A stretch of DNA of 64,000 nucleotides. It comes from Bacteroidales bacterium UBA4070 (lineage in GTDB: Bacteria > Bacteroidota > Bacteroidia > Bacteroidales > VadinHA17). The DNA lies in contig DFYY01000007.1 in NCBI GenBank assembly GCA_002383485.1, positions 42,207-106,206 on the forward strand, written 5' to 3'. Position 1 is the stretch's first letter; every line of letters begins with the position of its first letter. Positions 32,453 to 40,939 of the stretch are shown in pieces. Both the position numbers and the translations under genes were made by a program. Under the pieces are notes generated by a model. That model ran no database searches and had not been told where the DNA came from. It saw only the letters and a program-made list of their open reading frames with translations.

Positions 32453-34438
32453 TCACCTGCTACGCAGGCGCCCGATTAGCTCGTCTCCCAGCTCCGTCTT
32501 GACCTTTATGTGATCAAGTATTGCCAGTACAACACTGTTCTTCTCAAAATCACCCCTTACCTGCTCAAAATCGCGCTTCTTCACCTCATCATCACCGTCA
32601 ATGCCAAACCCTGTCATTGACGAGAGAGTGAACTCCTTGCGTGCATCCTCGTACAGCATCCTGTCAAGGTCAACAACACTCTTCTTCCATCTCTCCACAA
32701 TAGCTATGATGTCATCGGCGGTCAGCTCATCATTCGGCTTGCCGGTCTCCTCCGGAAGGCGGTCGTAGACCCACGCCCACTCCAGATCATAATAGTGCCT
32801 GTGAATCGTTTCGAACTGCCTGTTTATCGCATCAGGAGTCTTCATCTCCCGCTTTTCAATCGATGAGAGCAGCTCCTCAATGTCGCTCAGCGGGGTAAGC
32901 AGACCTGACATGTCAATCCAGTCGCCAGTACCCTTTCCCGAACCGGGTTTCATCCTGTTTCGGATATCAGCGTCAGTCTTTAATTCTGCGCCCTCAAGCC
33001 TCTTTATCACCGAGTTGCCGATGAACTTGTTGATGCCCATCTGGTACAGGTTAATGCCCCTCTCTGCCGCGCTTGCCTTCATGTTCATCCGGTCAAAGGA
33101 AAAGACAGGCTTGTCAGGGTTCTCACTGAGTAGCTGTTTCAGCAGATCCCTGCCCTTCATCATCTTGCCCACGGTAAAGGGGCTGAGAAGGTTATAGTTT
33201 ATCTGGTCAAGTCTCTTCGGATCCTTGCGGGCATCACGTTTCGGCCATTTCTGTGCATCACGGATGGTTCCCACGGAGCGCAGGTTAATACCGGGAATAA
33301 GCTGTGATTCGTAGCTCACCTCGGTAAGGTATGAAAACGGGAATTGTGTGGTGTCCACGTTATGGTAATGGCGGCCCACCACCAGCGTGAAGGGTCCGAT
33401 CCTTGATGGCCACAGCACATATGAGTCGGAGGTTGTCTTCGATCCCCTCTCCATGATCCCCTGGTGTATCGGCCCCAGCTTGTACATATGGTTGCTCTGG
33501 TTGGAGCCGCTGCCGGCGTTCATGAATGAGAAGATGCCGGCAATCAGCAGCGTTGATTTATGGTGAGTCACTGTGAACGGCCCTGCAAAAATAGAGCAAG
33601 CCTCGCCGTGATAACCGCCGCAATTGGAGAAGAAGAGAGAGTTCTCGGCAGAGTACTGTTTCGAGAGTGTGCATCCCTGTCCTATGAAGCACTTGTCAAT
33701 CACGGCCGCGTCATTCACCTTCGAGCCGGAGCAGATGATAAAGTGGTCCATTATCACATCGTTTCCGATATACACCGGATCCTTAAAGGAACTGTTCACC
33801 GATCCTTCAGCCAGCCTGGAGACATCCTCTATGACTGCCCCGTGGCCTATCCTGACGTTCTTAATTGTGCCGCACCCGGCGATATATGACCCCGAGCCAA
33901 TCTCACCACGGTCTGACATGACGCTCCCGGTGTAATCAGCTATCAGCTTCTCTATCACTTCGATGGCGGCAGGCCTGTGCCTGTAGAGCGTAATTATGTA
34001 CGCCATGTGCGATGTAAGCCGGTCCCATATAGGTACTTCCCTGCCACCGGTCTCATTGAGTACTGCCACGCGGGTGCCGTTGCCGAACGAGGTCCGGCCT
34101 TCGGTTGAAATGTGGCCGCAGTTCCTTATCACCACTCCCTCTCCGATGTCATAGTTGGCAATGAAACCGGTGATGTCGGTGATTGTGACATTGTCTTCAA
34201 TGTTGCAGTTGTGAATGTGTGCGTTTCTTATGCCGTGCATCAGCGGCAGACCGCATCTTTCACGTGCCACGCCGTTAAAGAGACCCAGTCTGACAACGCC
34301 GGAGAATGTGACATTCTGTATCCTCTCCGCATTGAAGGGGTCCTTGACGAAAACGCTCTCCCATGAGTTGCTCCTGCAGCCTGCTGCCTCGAGGCCGCGA
34401 ATCTCGCCAATACTCAAACTTCTGTAACCGTCAGCCAT
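32453..34438 (-). CDS. DUF4954 family protein (left-handed beta-helix)
   Basis: 661 residues. The first 350 or so are hexapeptide-type repeats (HIHNCNIEDNVTITD, GEIGSGSYIAGCGTIKNVRI, VIEDVSRLAEG), a left-handed beta-helix fold. The rest is alpha-helical. This is the Bacteroidota/Spirochaete family DUF4954, related to sugar-nucleotide acetyl- or nucleotidyltransferase helices but with no proven reaction. It lies 15 bp after glmS in the same operon, which hints at an amino-sugar role (inference). The last codons (RLRSR, stop) are written by a repeat-like hairpin CCTG-CGTAG-CAGG. Confidence 0.8.
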   Translation of the reverse strand: MADGYRSLSIGEIRGLEAAGCRSNSWESVFVKDPFNAERIQNVTFSGVVRLGLFNGVARERCGLPLMHGIRNAHIHNCNIEDNVTITDITGFIANYDIGEGVVIRNCGHISTEGRTSFGNGTRVAVLNETGGREVPIWDRLTSHMAYIITLYRHRPAAIEVIEKLIADYTGSVMSDRGEIGSGSYIAGCGTIKNVRIGHGAVIEDVSRLAEGSVNSSFKDPVYIGNDVIMDHFIICSGSKVNDAAVIDKCFIGQGCTLSKQYSAENSLFFSNCGGYHGEACSIFAGPFTVTHHKSTLLIAGIFSFMNAGSGSNQSNHMYKLGPIHQGIMERGSKTTSDSYVLWPSRIGPFTLVVGRHYHNVDTTQFPFSYLTEVSYESQLIPGINLRSVGTIRDAQKWPKRDARKDPKRLDQINYNLLSPFTVGKMMKGRDLLKQLLSENPDKPVFSFDRMNMKASAAERGINLYQMGINKFIGNSVIKRLEGAELKTDADIRNRMKPGSGKGTGDWIDMSGLLTPLSDIEELLSSIEKREMKTPDAINRQFETIHRHYYDLEWAWVYDRLPEETGKPNDELTADDIIAIVERWKKSVVDLDRMLYEDARKEFTLSSMTGFGIDGDDEVKKRDFEQVRGDFEKNSVVLAILDHIKVKTELGDELIGRLRSR

Positions 34439-34453
34439 AGCTCCCTGTTTTTA

Positions 34454-36292
34454 TTATTCCACTGTGACTGATTTGGCCAGATTCCTGGGCTGATCAACAT
34501 CGCATCCGCGAAGGACGGCGATATGGTATGAGAGCAATTGCAGCGGCACCACCGCCAGCACCGGTGCGAAGACCGATATGGTATCCGGAACCTCCATTAC
34601 ATGATCAGCCATCTGGCTTATCACCTGGTCACCCTCCGTGACTACTGCAATTATCTGCCCCTTGCGCGCCTTGACCTCCTGGATATTGCTTACGATCTTG
34701 TCGTAGGAATTCTCCTTGGTGGCAACGACAACCACAGGCATGTGTTCATCTATCAGGGCTATCGGCCCGTGTTTCATCTCCGCAGCCGGATAGCCTTCGG
34801 CATGGATATAGGATATCTCCTTGAGTTTCAGGGCTCCCTCCATTGCCACGGGATAGAGCAAGCCCCGTCCCAGGTAGAGTGCATTTGTCGAGTCCTTGTA
34901 TATCCGTGCCAGTGCGAGGGCCTTGTCATTCACCCTGAGTGCCTGCTCCAGCTTACCGGGAAGGGAGGTCAGTTCGGATATCAGTTCGCGGTAGCGGGCC
35001 TCATCGAGCAGTCCCTTGCGGTATCCTGTCTCGAAAGCCATCATGGCAAGGGTGACTACCTGAGTTGTAAATGCCTTTGTGGATGCCACACCTATCTCCG
35101 GCCCGGCATGGGTGAAGACGCCGGCGTTGGTCTCGCGTGAGATTGATGATCCCACCACGTTGCATATGCCAAGCACAAGGGCTCCCCGTTCCTTCGCCAG
35201 ACGGATCGCCGCCAGCGTGTCAGCCGTCTCACCGCTCTGGCTGATGGCCAGCACGATGTCTCCCTTCTTTATGACAGGGTCACGGTATCTGAACTCAGAG
35301 GCATACTCCACCTCCACCGGAATGCGGCAGTACTCCTCAATGATATACTCACCAACCAGTCCTGCATGCCATGATGTGCCGCAGGCCACGATCAGGATCC
35401 TGTCGGCAGCAGCCATGGTGTCAAACACGTTATGAAGGCCGCCAAGCATCAGCCCCGACTGGTTGGGCAGCACCCTGCCCCTGAATGTGTCATGAATTGC
35501 CCGCGGCTGTTCAAATATCTCCTTAAGCATGAAGTGAGGGAATCCCTCCTTGTCAATCTCACCCAGCTTGAGATCCACCTCCTTCACCTCCGGCTCGAAG
35601 CTCTTGTTCCGGATTGCTTTCAGGATCATCTCATCCTTCCTGATAACGGCGAGGTCATCGTCGTTCAGGTATATGACCCTCTGGGTATGTTCTACTATCG
35701 GGGTGGCGTCCGAGGCAATGAAGTTCTCTCCATCACCGACTCCTATCACCAGCGGTGATCCCTTCCTGGCGGCGAAGAGCTTGCCCGGCTCGTCGCGGCA
35801 GTAAACAGCAATGCCGTAGGTGCCCTCCACCTTGTTAAGCGCCATTATTACCGCCTGTTCCGCGGAGAGGTCGCCCTCAAGGTAAAGGTGTTCCATAAGG
35901 TTGGCCAGCACCTCGGTGTCAGTCTGGCTTGTGAACCGCACGTCACGGCTCTCGAGATGTTTCTTGATACGGGCATAGTTCTCAATGATGCCGTTGTGCA
36001 CCACTATGAAATGCCCCCGGTATGATACCTGCGGGTGAGCGTTGATCTCGTTGGGCTCGCCGTGTGTGGCCCACCGTGTGTGGCCCATCGCTATGGAGCC
36101 GTCAAAATCCTTGCTCCTGACCATCTCCTCCAGGTCCCGGACCCTGCCGGCACACTTGAAGATCTCTGTCCTCTCACCATTGCTGATGGCTATGCCTGCA
36201 GAGTCATAACCCCTGTATTCCAGTCTTTTAAGACCATTAATAACGATGTCACGGGCAGGACGTGAACCTATGTATCCTACAATTCCACACAT
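34454..36292 (-). CDS. glmS: Glutamine-fructose-6-phosphate aminotransferase
   Basis: 612 residues, full length. Processing of the start Met exposes Cys2 (MCGIVGYIG), the glutamine-amidotransferase nucleophile. The class II GATase domain covers about 1-230 (GHTRWATHGEP, HNGIIENY). Two SIS sugar-isomerase domains follow (ILIVACGTSWHAGL, SQSGETADT; then LGRGLLYPVAMEGALKLKE), with the C-terminus ending KSVTVE. It makes glucosamine-6-phosphate, the entry to UDP-GlcNAc for peptidoglycan, LPS and the UDP-sugar operon upstream. ATG 36292 is chosen so that Cys is residue 2. Confidence 0.97.
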   Translation of the reverse strand: MCGIVGYIGSRPARDIVINGLKRLEYRGYDSAGIAISNGERTEIFKCAGRVRDLEEMVRSKDFDGSIAMGHTRWATHGEPNEINAHPQVSYRGHFIVVHNGIIENYARIKKHLESRDVRFTSQTDTEVLANLMEHLYLEGDLSAEQAVIMALNKVEGTYGIAVYCRDEPGKLFAARKGSPLVIGVGDGENFIASDATPIVEHTQRVIYLNDDDLAVIRKDEMILKAIRNKSFEPEVKEVDLKLGEIDKEGFPHFMLKEIFEQPRAIHDTFRGRVLPNQSGLMLGGLHNVFDTMAAADRILIVACGTSWHAGLVGEYIIEEYCRIPVEVEYASEFRYRDPVIKKGDIVLAISQSGETADTLAAIRLAKERGALVLGICNVVGSSISRETNAGVFTHAGPEIGVASTKAFTTQVVTLAMMAFETGYRKGLLDEARYRELISELTSLPGKLEQALRVNDKALALARIYKDSTNALYLGRGLLYPVAMEGALKLKEISYIHAEGYPAAEMKHGPIALIDEHMPVVVVATKENSYDKIVSNIQEVKARKGQIIAVVTEGDQVISQMADHVMEVPDTISVFAPVLAVVPLQLLSYHIAVLRGCDVDQPRNLAKSVTVE

Positions 36293-36315
36293 AAACAAAC
36301 GTTAGTGTTAGTTAA

Positions 36316-37644
36316 TCAATAAAGTGTATACGCGAACTCCAGCTTGAAGGCCGGTTCGTTCGTATTGGCCTTGAAGATAACGTTCTGAACAGCTGAGAGA
36401 GGGAAGAAGAGTTCAACTGAAGGTTCGTCTATCTCTCCCCTGAGGTATTTCTGGACAAATGAGGTTATGTTGAAGATATAGCTGTCTCTGTCATTGTAGA
36501 AAGTGCCGTCCATGAAGCTGACGTCATGTGACAGGTCAGGAATAAGCACCTCCCTGCCGTCGGCGTCGCGGTATCGAACATAAATCCGTGCAGGCAGGTC
36601 TTTCTCGAGATAGGCCTCCCCGTCAAGGTGCACAGGCGCAATGATCCTGGCCTTGTTCACTGCAAGGTTTTCAACGTTGCGGTACGCCTCCAGGGAAGGC
36701 ATGTCAAGCTTTGTATAGACTCCGGCGTAGGTCTGCAGGAACACAGCAGTATCAATCACCAGGTCATTGACGTGACTGATCTGTTTGGCGGGGTCGGCAG
36801 TGGTACGGTCATGGGTGAACCTGTTGTAGTTCACGGCCCTCGGTGTGGCAACAAATGAGTAGTTATAGTTAAGTGTGTCCGAGTGATAGAAGATGGTCAG
36901 GCCAAGCGGATCGATGGCGGCATTTTCGGTTGCGTCCATCTCAACTAGGATCGGTGTCGTTTCGCTCCTTATGGAGAAGTAGAGACCTCTGAAGTACTCT
37001 TTGTAGAACTGTGATGCCGGGCTGAACATGCTGGTATCACGCATTATATGATCCCCCACCCAATTAAAGAGTTTTATGGCAACGGGGGTGCCTGCCGTGA
37101 CCCTGGGCAGGCGGTATTCGCCGAGGTATTTTATTGTATCCGGATCCTGTCCCGTAAAGAACTCGGTTGAGTCAGTAAGTTCAGTTCCTGTTTCGCAAAG
37201 GCGAATGTAGTGAACCACCGTGGAGTCATCGCCGGTGACCTTGGAGGGAACGAAGGTAAGGAACACCGAATCGATCACGAATGGTTTGGCAGGCCATTGC
37301 GACATAACCCTGAGCTGCGTCACGAAGTCGCAGTAAGTACTGCCGAAATATGTATCATACAGTGATCCGGCAATCATCTTCGAATAGTCGTTGGAGAGGG
37401 AGAGCTCATCGTACATTGTATAAGCCCTGATGCCGACTGTGTCAGTGGATTTGATCTCGATAAAGTCACTTGAAGGAAGCAGTCCCAGTCCGATACTGAC
37501 CGGATCCTGCTTGCATGAGGCAAGAGCTGCGAGGATCAATATGAGGAGTAGTAGTCTGAGTGCCGGCGCTCCTTTTCGGGATGAGCCGTGGTTTCTATTT
37601 GGCAGTTTCAAGTAAGAGCTTGTCATAAAAGTCATTGTATGCAT
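36316..37644 (-). CDS. DUF4270 lipoprotein
   Basis: Up to 442 residues. A hydrophobic core LRLLLLILILAALASC ends in a lipobox cysteine, followed by KQDPVSIGLGLLPSSD, the hallmark start of DUF4270. The mature protein is beta-rich. The family is Bacteroidota-specific and exported to the outer envelope; its function is unknown. The 5' end overlaps the GT5-like gene by up to 50 bp. In-frame ATGs at 37635 and 37626 would give a shorter, more typical signal peptide. Confidence 0.8.
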   Translation of the reverse strand: MHTMTFMTSSYLKLPNRNHGSSRKGAPALRLLLLILILAALASCKQDPVSIGLGLLPSSDFIEIKSTDTVGIRAYTMYDELSLSNDYSKMIAGSLYDTYFGSTYCDFVTQLRVMSQWPAKPFVIDSVFLTFVPSKVTGDDSTVVHYIRLCETGTELTDSTEFFTGQDPDTIKYLGEYRLPRVTAGTPVAIKLFNWVGDHIMRDTSMFSPASQFYKEYFRGLYFSIRSETTPILVEMDATENAAIDPLGLTIFYHSDTLNYNYSFVATPRAVNYNRFTHDRTTADPAKQISHVNDLVIDTAVFLQTYAGVYTKLDMPSLEAYRNVENLAVNKARIIAPVHLDGEAYLEKDLPARIYVRYRDADGREVLIPDLSHDVSFMDGTFYNDRDSYIFNITSFVQKYLRGEIDEPSVELFFPLSAVQNVIFKANTNEPAFKLEFAYTLY

Positions 37645-38416
37645 CTATATAATTATCCTCACCCTGGAATTCAAGGAGAGGCTTTCCCATGGCATTTAAT
37701 TTTTTCTTCACTTCATCGTCGATTTTCTCACACCCAAAAATTATGCCGTCAGAGTTTTCAGCGGCCAGCGTTGTAATGCTGAGAAAATCAGCGCCCTTCT
37801 TTATTGCAGCCAGGGAGGCGGAATCTATCCCGTCTGCCTCGAGCTTGGCTGAGATTGAAGATTTTAACGGCTTTTTGAATCCGTTATTGTAGACTGAATA
37901 AACCGATTTGACCTTGCTGAAGACAGGGTCGTCAGAATAGAGTTTGCGGAGATAGAGCGGCACCAGTGAAGCGAGCCAGCCGTGGCAGTGAACTATGTCA
38001 GGGCTCCAGCGAAGCTTGCGTACTGTCTCTATGACGCCGCGGGCAAAGAATATGGCCCTCTCGTCATTATCCTCGTACTCGTTACCGGAGGCGTCAGCCA
38101 CAGTATGCTTACGGTGAAAATAATCATCATTGTCAATGAAGTAAACCTGCATCCTGGCTGACTGAATTGAGGCTACCTTTATAATCAGGGGGTGATCGGT
38201 ATCATCGATGATAAGATTCATCCCTGAAAGCCGAATGACCTCATGAAGCTGGTTTCTTCTCTCATTGATTGAACCGTATCGGGGCATGAATGTCCGGATC
38301 TCCTTCCCCCTTTCCTGTATGCCCTGCGGCAGATCACGGCTGATCTTTGAAAGCTTTGTTTCACCGAGATAAGGCATGATCTCCTGTGAAACAAACAATA
38401 CCCTTCTGCTCTCCAT
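37595..38416 (-). CDS. Glycogen-synthase N-domain-only protein (GT5-like)
   Basis: 273 residues that align only with the N-terminal (GT5) half of glycogen/starch synthase: RRVLFVSQEIMPYLGET at the start, LPQGIQERGKEIRTFMPRYG, and DIVHCHGWLASLVPLYLRK. The C-terminal Rossmann half that binds ADP-glucose is missing. The KTGGL motif after the first strand is also replaced (GETKL). It is therefore unlikely to make glycogen; in Bacteroidota this short form sits beside panC and DUF4270. I start it at ATG 38416, supported by a -7 box at 38455-38462; the longer frame adds a hydrophobic run from leader sequence. Confidence 0.75.
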   Translation of the reverse strand: MESRRVLFVSQEIMPYLGETKLSKISRDLPQGIQERGKEIRTFMPRYGSINERRNQLHEVIRLSGMNLIIDDTDHPLIIKVASIQSARMQVYFIDNDDYFHRKHTVADASGNEYEDNDERAIFFARGVIETVRKLRWSPDIVHCHGWLASLVPLYLRKLYSDDPVFSKVKSVYSVYNNGFKKPLKSSISAKLEADGIDSASLAAIKKGADFLSITTLAAENSDGIIFGCEKIDDEVKKKLNAMGKPLLEFQGEDNYIDAYNDFYDKLLLETAK

Positions 38417-38454
38417 TAAAACCTCCCGATATAACTGGATGTTAATTGAAAGTA

Positions 38455-38462
38455 CAAAGATA
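38455..38462 (-). promoter_or_regulatory. Promoter -7 box of the GT5-DUF4270-glmS-DUF4954 operon
   Basis: TATCTTTG on the minus strand, a perfect TAnnTTTG, 38 bp before ATG 38416. In the same divergent gap a weaker plus-strand element TATTTTG (38524-38530) may serve panC. Confidence 0.5.
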
Positions 38463-38589
38463 ATAAAAAAAACAGAATTAATTTCCAAGCTTAAATACAA
38501 CGGGTTACTGACAAAAATGGTGTTATTTTGCAGTATCGGACTGCGGTTCGCATCTGCAGCCGGTCCGGTGTACGGTAACAGTCACTGCA

Positions 38590-39447
38590 ATGAAAGTACT
38601 GACAACAGTCAAGGATGTGCGTGAGCACTACAGGGTAACCGCTCTCAGAAACCCCGGCTTCGTGCCCACGATGGGGGCCCTTCACGAAGGACATATATCT
38701 CTGGTTGACAAAGCGACGGAGAGCTGCCGGATGACAGCGGTGAGCATCTTCGTCAATCCGACCCAGTTCAATGACCCCAATGACCTTATCAGATACCCCA
38801 GAACGGTTGAGGCCGATCTGCAGATGCTTTCCGGGCATCTGCGGGAAAACGACTTTGTTTTTGTCCCGTCAGTGGAAGAGATCTACCCTGAGCCTGACAC
38901 ACGCCGGTTCGACTTCGGCGAACTCGAGAGGGTGATGGAGGGTCTGCACCGGCCGGGCCACTTCAACGGCGTGGCTCAGGTGGTGTCACGGCTTTTTGAC
39001 ATAATCAGGCCGTCATGCGCATTCTTCGGGCAGAAGGATTTTCAACAGCTGACAATCATACGGGAACTGGCCAGGCGTGAATACCCAAAGACCGAAATCA
39101 TCGCCTGCCCTATAGTCCGCGAACATGACGGTCTGGCCATGAGCAGCCGTAACCGAAGGCTTCTCACTCACCACCGCGAGAGGGCCGGCGAGATCTACAG
39201 AACCCTCATCGCAGCCGCAGCAATGATCTCTGACTACGAGATCCGGGAGATAAAGGATTTCGTGGCTGACCGGATAAACATGATTCCCGACTTCAGGCTC
39301 GAGTATTTTGAGATCGTGGAAGAGGGTACTCTCAGCCCGGTACTTTCAAGGATCGCAATGTCCCCGGAGAAGAACTTTTTTGCATGTATCGCCCTTTGGG
39401 CAGGAGATGTCAGGCTTATAGACAATCACGAAGTCGCATTGCGATAA
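38590..39447 (+). CDS. panC: Pantoate-beta-alanine ligase
   Basis: 285 residues. The nucleotidyltransferase motif MGALHEGH (28-35) is followed by SIFVNPTQFNDPNDL, the pantoate-binding FNGVAQVVSRLFDII and GQKDFQQL, and the KMSKS-like GLAMSSRNRRL. It condenses pantoate and beta-alanine with ATP to pantothenate, the precursor of coenzyme A. panD follows after 52 bp and supplies beta-alanine. Confidence 0.96.
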   Translation: MKVLTTVKDVREHYRVTALRNPGFVPTMGALHEGHISLVDKATESCRMTAVSIFVNPTQFNDPNDLIRYPRTVEADLQMLSGHLRENDFVFVPSVEEIYPEPDTRRFDFGELERVMEGLHRPGHFNGVAQVVSRLFDIIRPSCAFFGQKDFQQLTIIRELARREYPKTEIIACPIVREHDGLAMSSRNRRLLTHHRERAGEIYRTLIAAAAMISDYEIREIKDFVADRINMIPDFRLEYFEIVEEGTLSPVLSRIAMSPEKNFFACIALWAGDVRLIDNHEVALR

Positions 39448-39460
39448 ATGAAAGGATATT

Positions 39461-39468
39461 TATCTTTG
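39461..39468 (+). promoter_or_regulatory. panD promoter -7 box
   Basis: TATCTTTG, a perfect TAnnTTTG, 31 bp before the panD ATG, so panD has a start site separate from panC. Confidence 0.5.
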
Positions 39469-39499
39469 CACCCATAAAATGCAATATTGAATCACGAAG

Positions 39500-39850
39500 A
39501 TGACAATTGAAGTACTTAAATCAAAGATACATAACGTCACCGTAACCGGTGCGGACCTCAACTACGTGGGCAGCGTCACCATTGATGAAGACCTGATGGA
39601 TGCTGCCGGCCTGATAGAGCACGAGAAAGTGCATGTACTGAACAGAAACAACGGTGAGCGACTTGAGACCTATGTCATAACAGGACAGAGAGGCTCCGGC
39701 GAGATATGCCTTAACGGTCCTGCTGCCAGGAAGATAGCGGTGGGTGACGTGGTCATAATCATGTCATATGCCCACCTGACACCCGAAGAGGCAAAAACCT
39801 TCAGGCCGCTGATGCTTTTCCCTGATTCAGCCACCAACAAAATCATCTGA
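39500..39850 (+). CDS. panD: Aspartate 1-decarboxylase
   Basis: 116 residues. The self-cleavage site is G24-S25 in YVGSVTID; cutting there creates the pyruvoyl cofactor. HEKVHVLNRNNGERLETY and the GEICLNGPAARK segment complete the family pattern. It makes beta-alanine from aspartate for pantothenate synthesis with PanC. The next gene begins 3 bp after its stop. Confidence 0.97.
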   Translation: MTIEVLKSKIHNVTVTGADLNYVGSVTIDEDLMDAAGLIEHEKVHVLNRNNGERLETYVITGQRGSGEICLNGPAARKIAVGDVVIIMSYAHLTPEEAKTFRPLMLFPDSATNKII

Positions 39851-39853
39851 TAG

Positions 39854-40891
39854 TTGAAAACGGGTCTGAAGCAATCACTCAGAGCTGCACTGTTTCTAGG
39901 CCTCGCTGCGCTGTTGCTGTGGGTTTCATTCCGGGGCATCGGTTTCGGAGACCTGTGGGCCGTACTGCGCAAGGCGAACTACTGGTGGCTGCTGCCTGCC
40001 ATGATCTTTTCACTGCTCAGCTTCTTTATCAGGGCCCGCCGATGGATACTGCTCATCGAGCCCCTGGGAAGAACCCCGGGGCTGATGAACACCTACCATG
40101 CCGTCGTCACCGGATATTTTGCAAACATGATCTTCCCGAGACTGGGCGAAGTGGCCAAGTGTGCCGCGCTGGGCAAGAAGGAGAACATCCCCTTTGACAG
40201 GCTGGTAGGCACCATGCTGGTTGAACGGACCATAGATATCGTTACCGTACTTGTAATACTTGCCGTGACTCTGATTGCCGGCACCACGGCAACGGGCAGT
40301 TTCCTCTCGGAAAACGTTTTTGGTCCGGCAGAGAGAAAAATCTCCTCCTCACTCGGTTCCGCCACCTTTATCACGGTGATTGTCCTGCTCCTGGCAGTTA
40401 CTGCCCTGGTGATGTTCTTCATGCTTCGCAAGAGATTGTCACACAATCCATTGTTCCACAGGATATACTCCTTCTCGGACGGTTTGCTTGACGGCCTCAA
40501 ATCTATACTCAGGCTTCGCCGCAGATGGGAGTTCCTGCTCCAGACACTGCTGCTCTGGATTTCCTATTTCTTTATGTCCTACTTCCCGCTTCTCTGCCTT
40601 GATTCCACGGCAGACCTGGGAGTGGGTGCAACGATGTTCATCCTTGTCATCGGCAGCTTCGGCATGGCCGCCCCGGTGCAGAGCGGCCTGGGTGCATATC
40701 ACTGGATTGTGTCACGCGGTCTGCTGATGGCCTACGCCATCCCCCTGGAAGAGGGCCTGGCCTACGCCACCCTGGAGCATGAGTCGCAGATGATACTCAT
40801 AGCCATCGCGGGTGCCATCTCTCTCTTTGCACTCTTCGGAAGGAAAGGCGGAAAAATCCTCTCTTCGGTCGTCGCCGAAAAAGAGATCTGA
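39854..40891 (+). CDS. Lysylphosphatidylglycerol-synthase-type integral membrane protein (flippase-like domain)
   Basis: 345 residues with about eight membrane helices, beginning ALFLGLAALLLWVSF. Family hallmarks of the LPG_synthase_TM/UPF0104 group include FFIRARRWILLIEPLG, TGYFANMIFPRLGEVAKCAAL and VERTIDIVTVLVILAV, and GMAAPVQSGLGAYHW near 275. In MprF this domain translocates aminoacylated lipids; stand-alone members probably move a lipid across the inner membrane, substrate unknown. The start is TTG at 39854, because the first ATG is inside a later helix. Confidence 0.8.
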   Translation: MKTGLKQSLRAALFLGLAALLLWVSFRGIGFGDLWAVLRKANYWWLLPAMIFSLLSFFIRARRWILLIEPLGRTPGLMNTYHAVVTGYFANMIFPRLGEVAKCAALGKKENIPFDRLVGTMLVERTIDIVTVLVILAVTLIAGTTATGSFLSENVFGPAERKISSSLGSATFITVIVLLLAVTALVMFFMLRKRLSHNPLFHRIYSFSDGLLDGLKSILRLRRRWEFLLQTLLLWISYFFMSYFPLLCLDSTADLGVGATMFILVIGSFGMAAPVQSGLGAYHWIVSRGLLMAYAIPLEEGLAYATLEHESQMILIAIAGAISLFALFGRKGGKILSSVVAEKEI

Positions 40892-40907
40892 TACCTTATC
40901 TTTTTCG

Positions 40908-40915
40908 TAAATTTA
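40908..40915 (+). promoter_or_regulatory. radA promoter -7-like box
   Basis: TAAATTTA, one base from TAnnTTTG, 24 bp before ATG 40940. It supports this start over an ATG three codons upstream. Confidence 0.4.
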
Positions 40916-40939
40916 CCTGTTGCATAATCCTTGTGTCCG

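Noticed and set aside
32278..32502. 74-codon open frame with two in-frame 22-residue repeats
   Set aside because: The 66-bp unit is a multiple of three by chance and its differences follow hairpin stems and loops; it also runs into the 3' end of the DUF4954 gene on the other strand.
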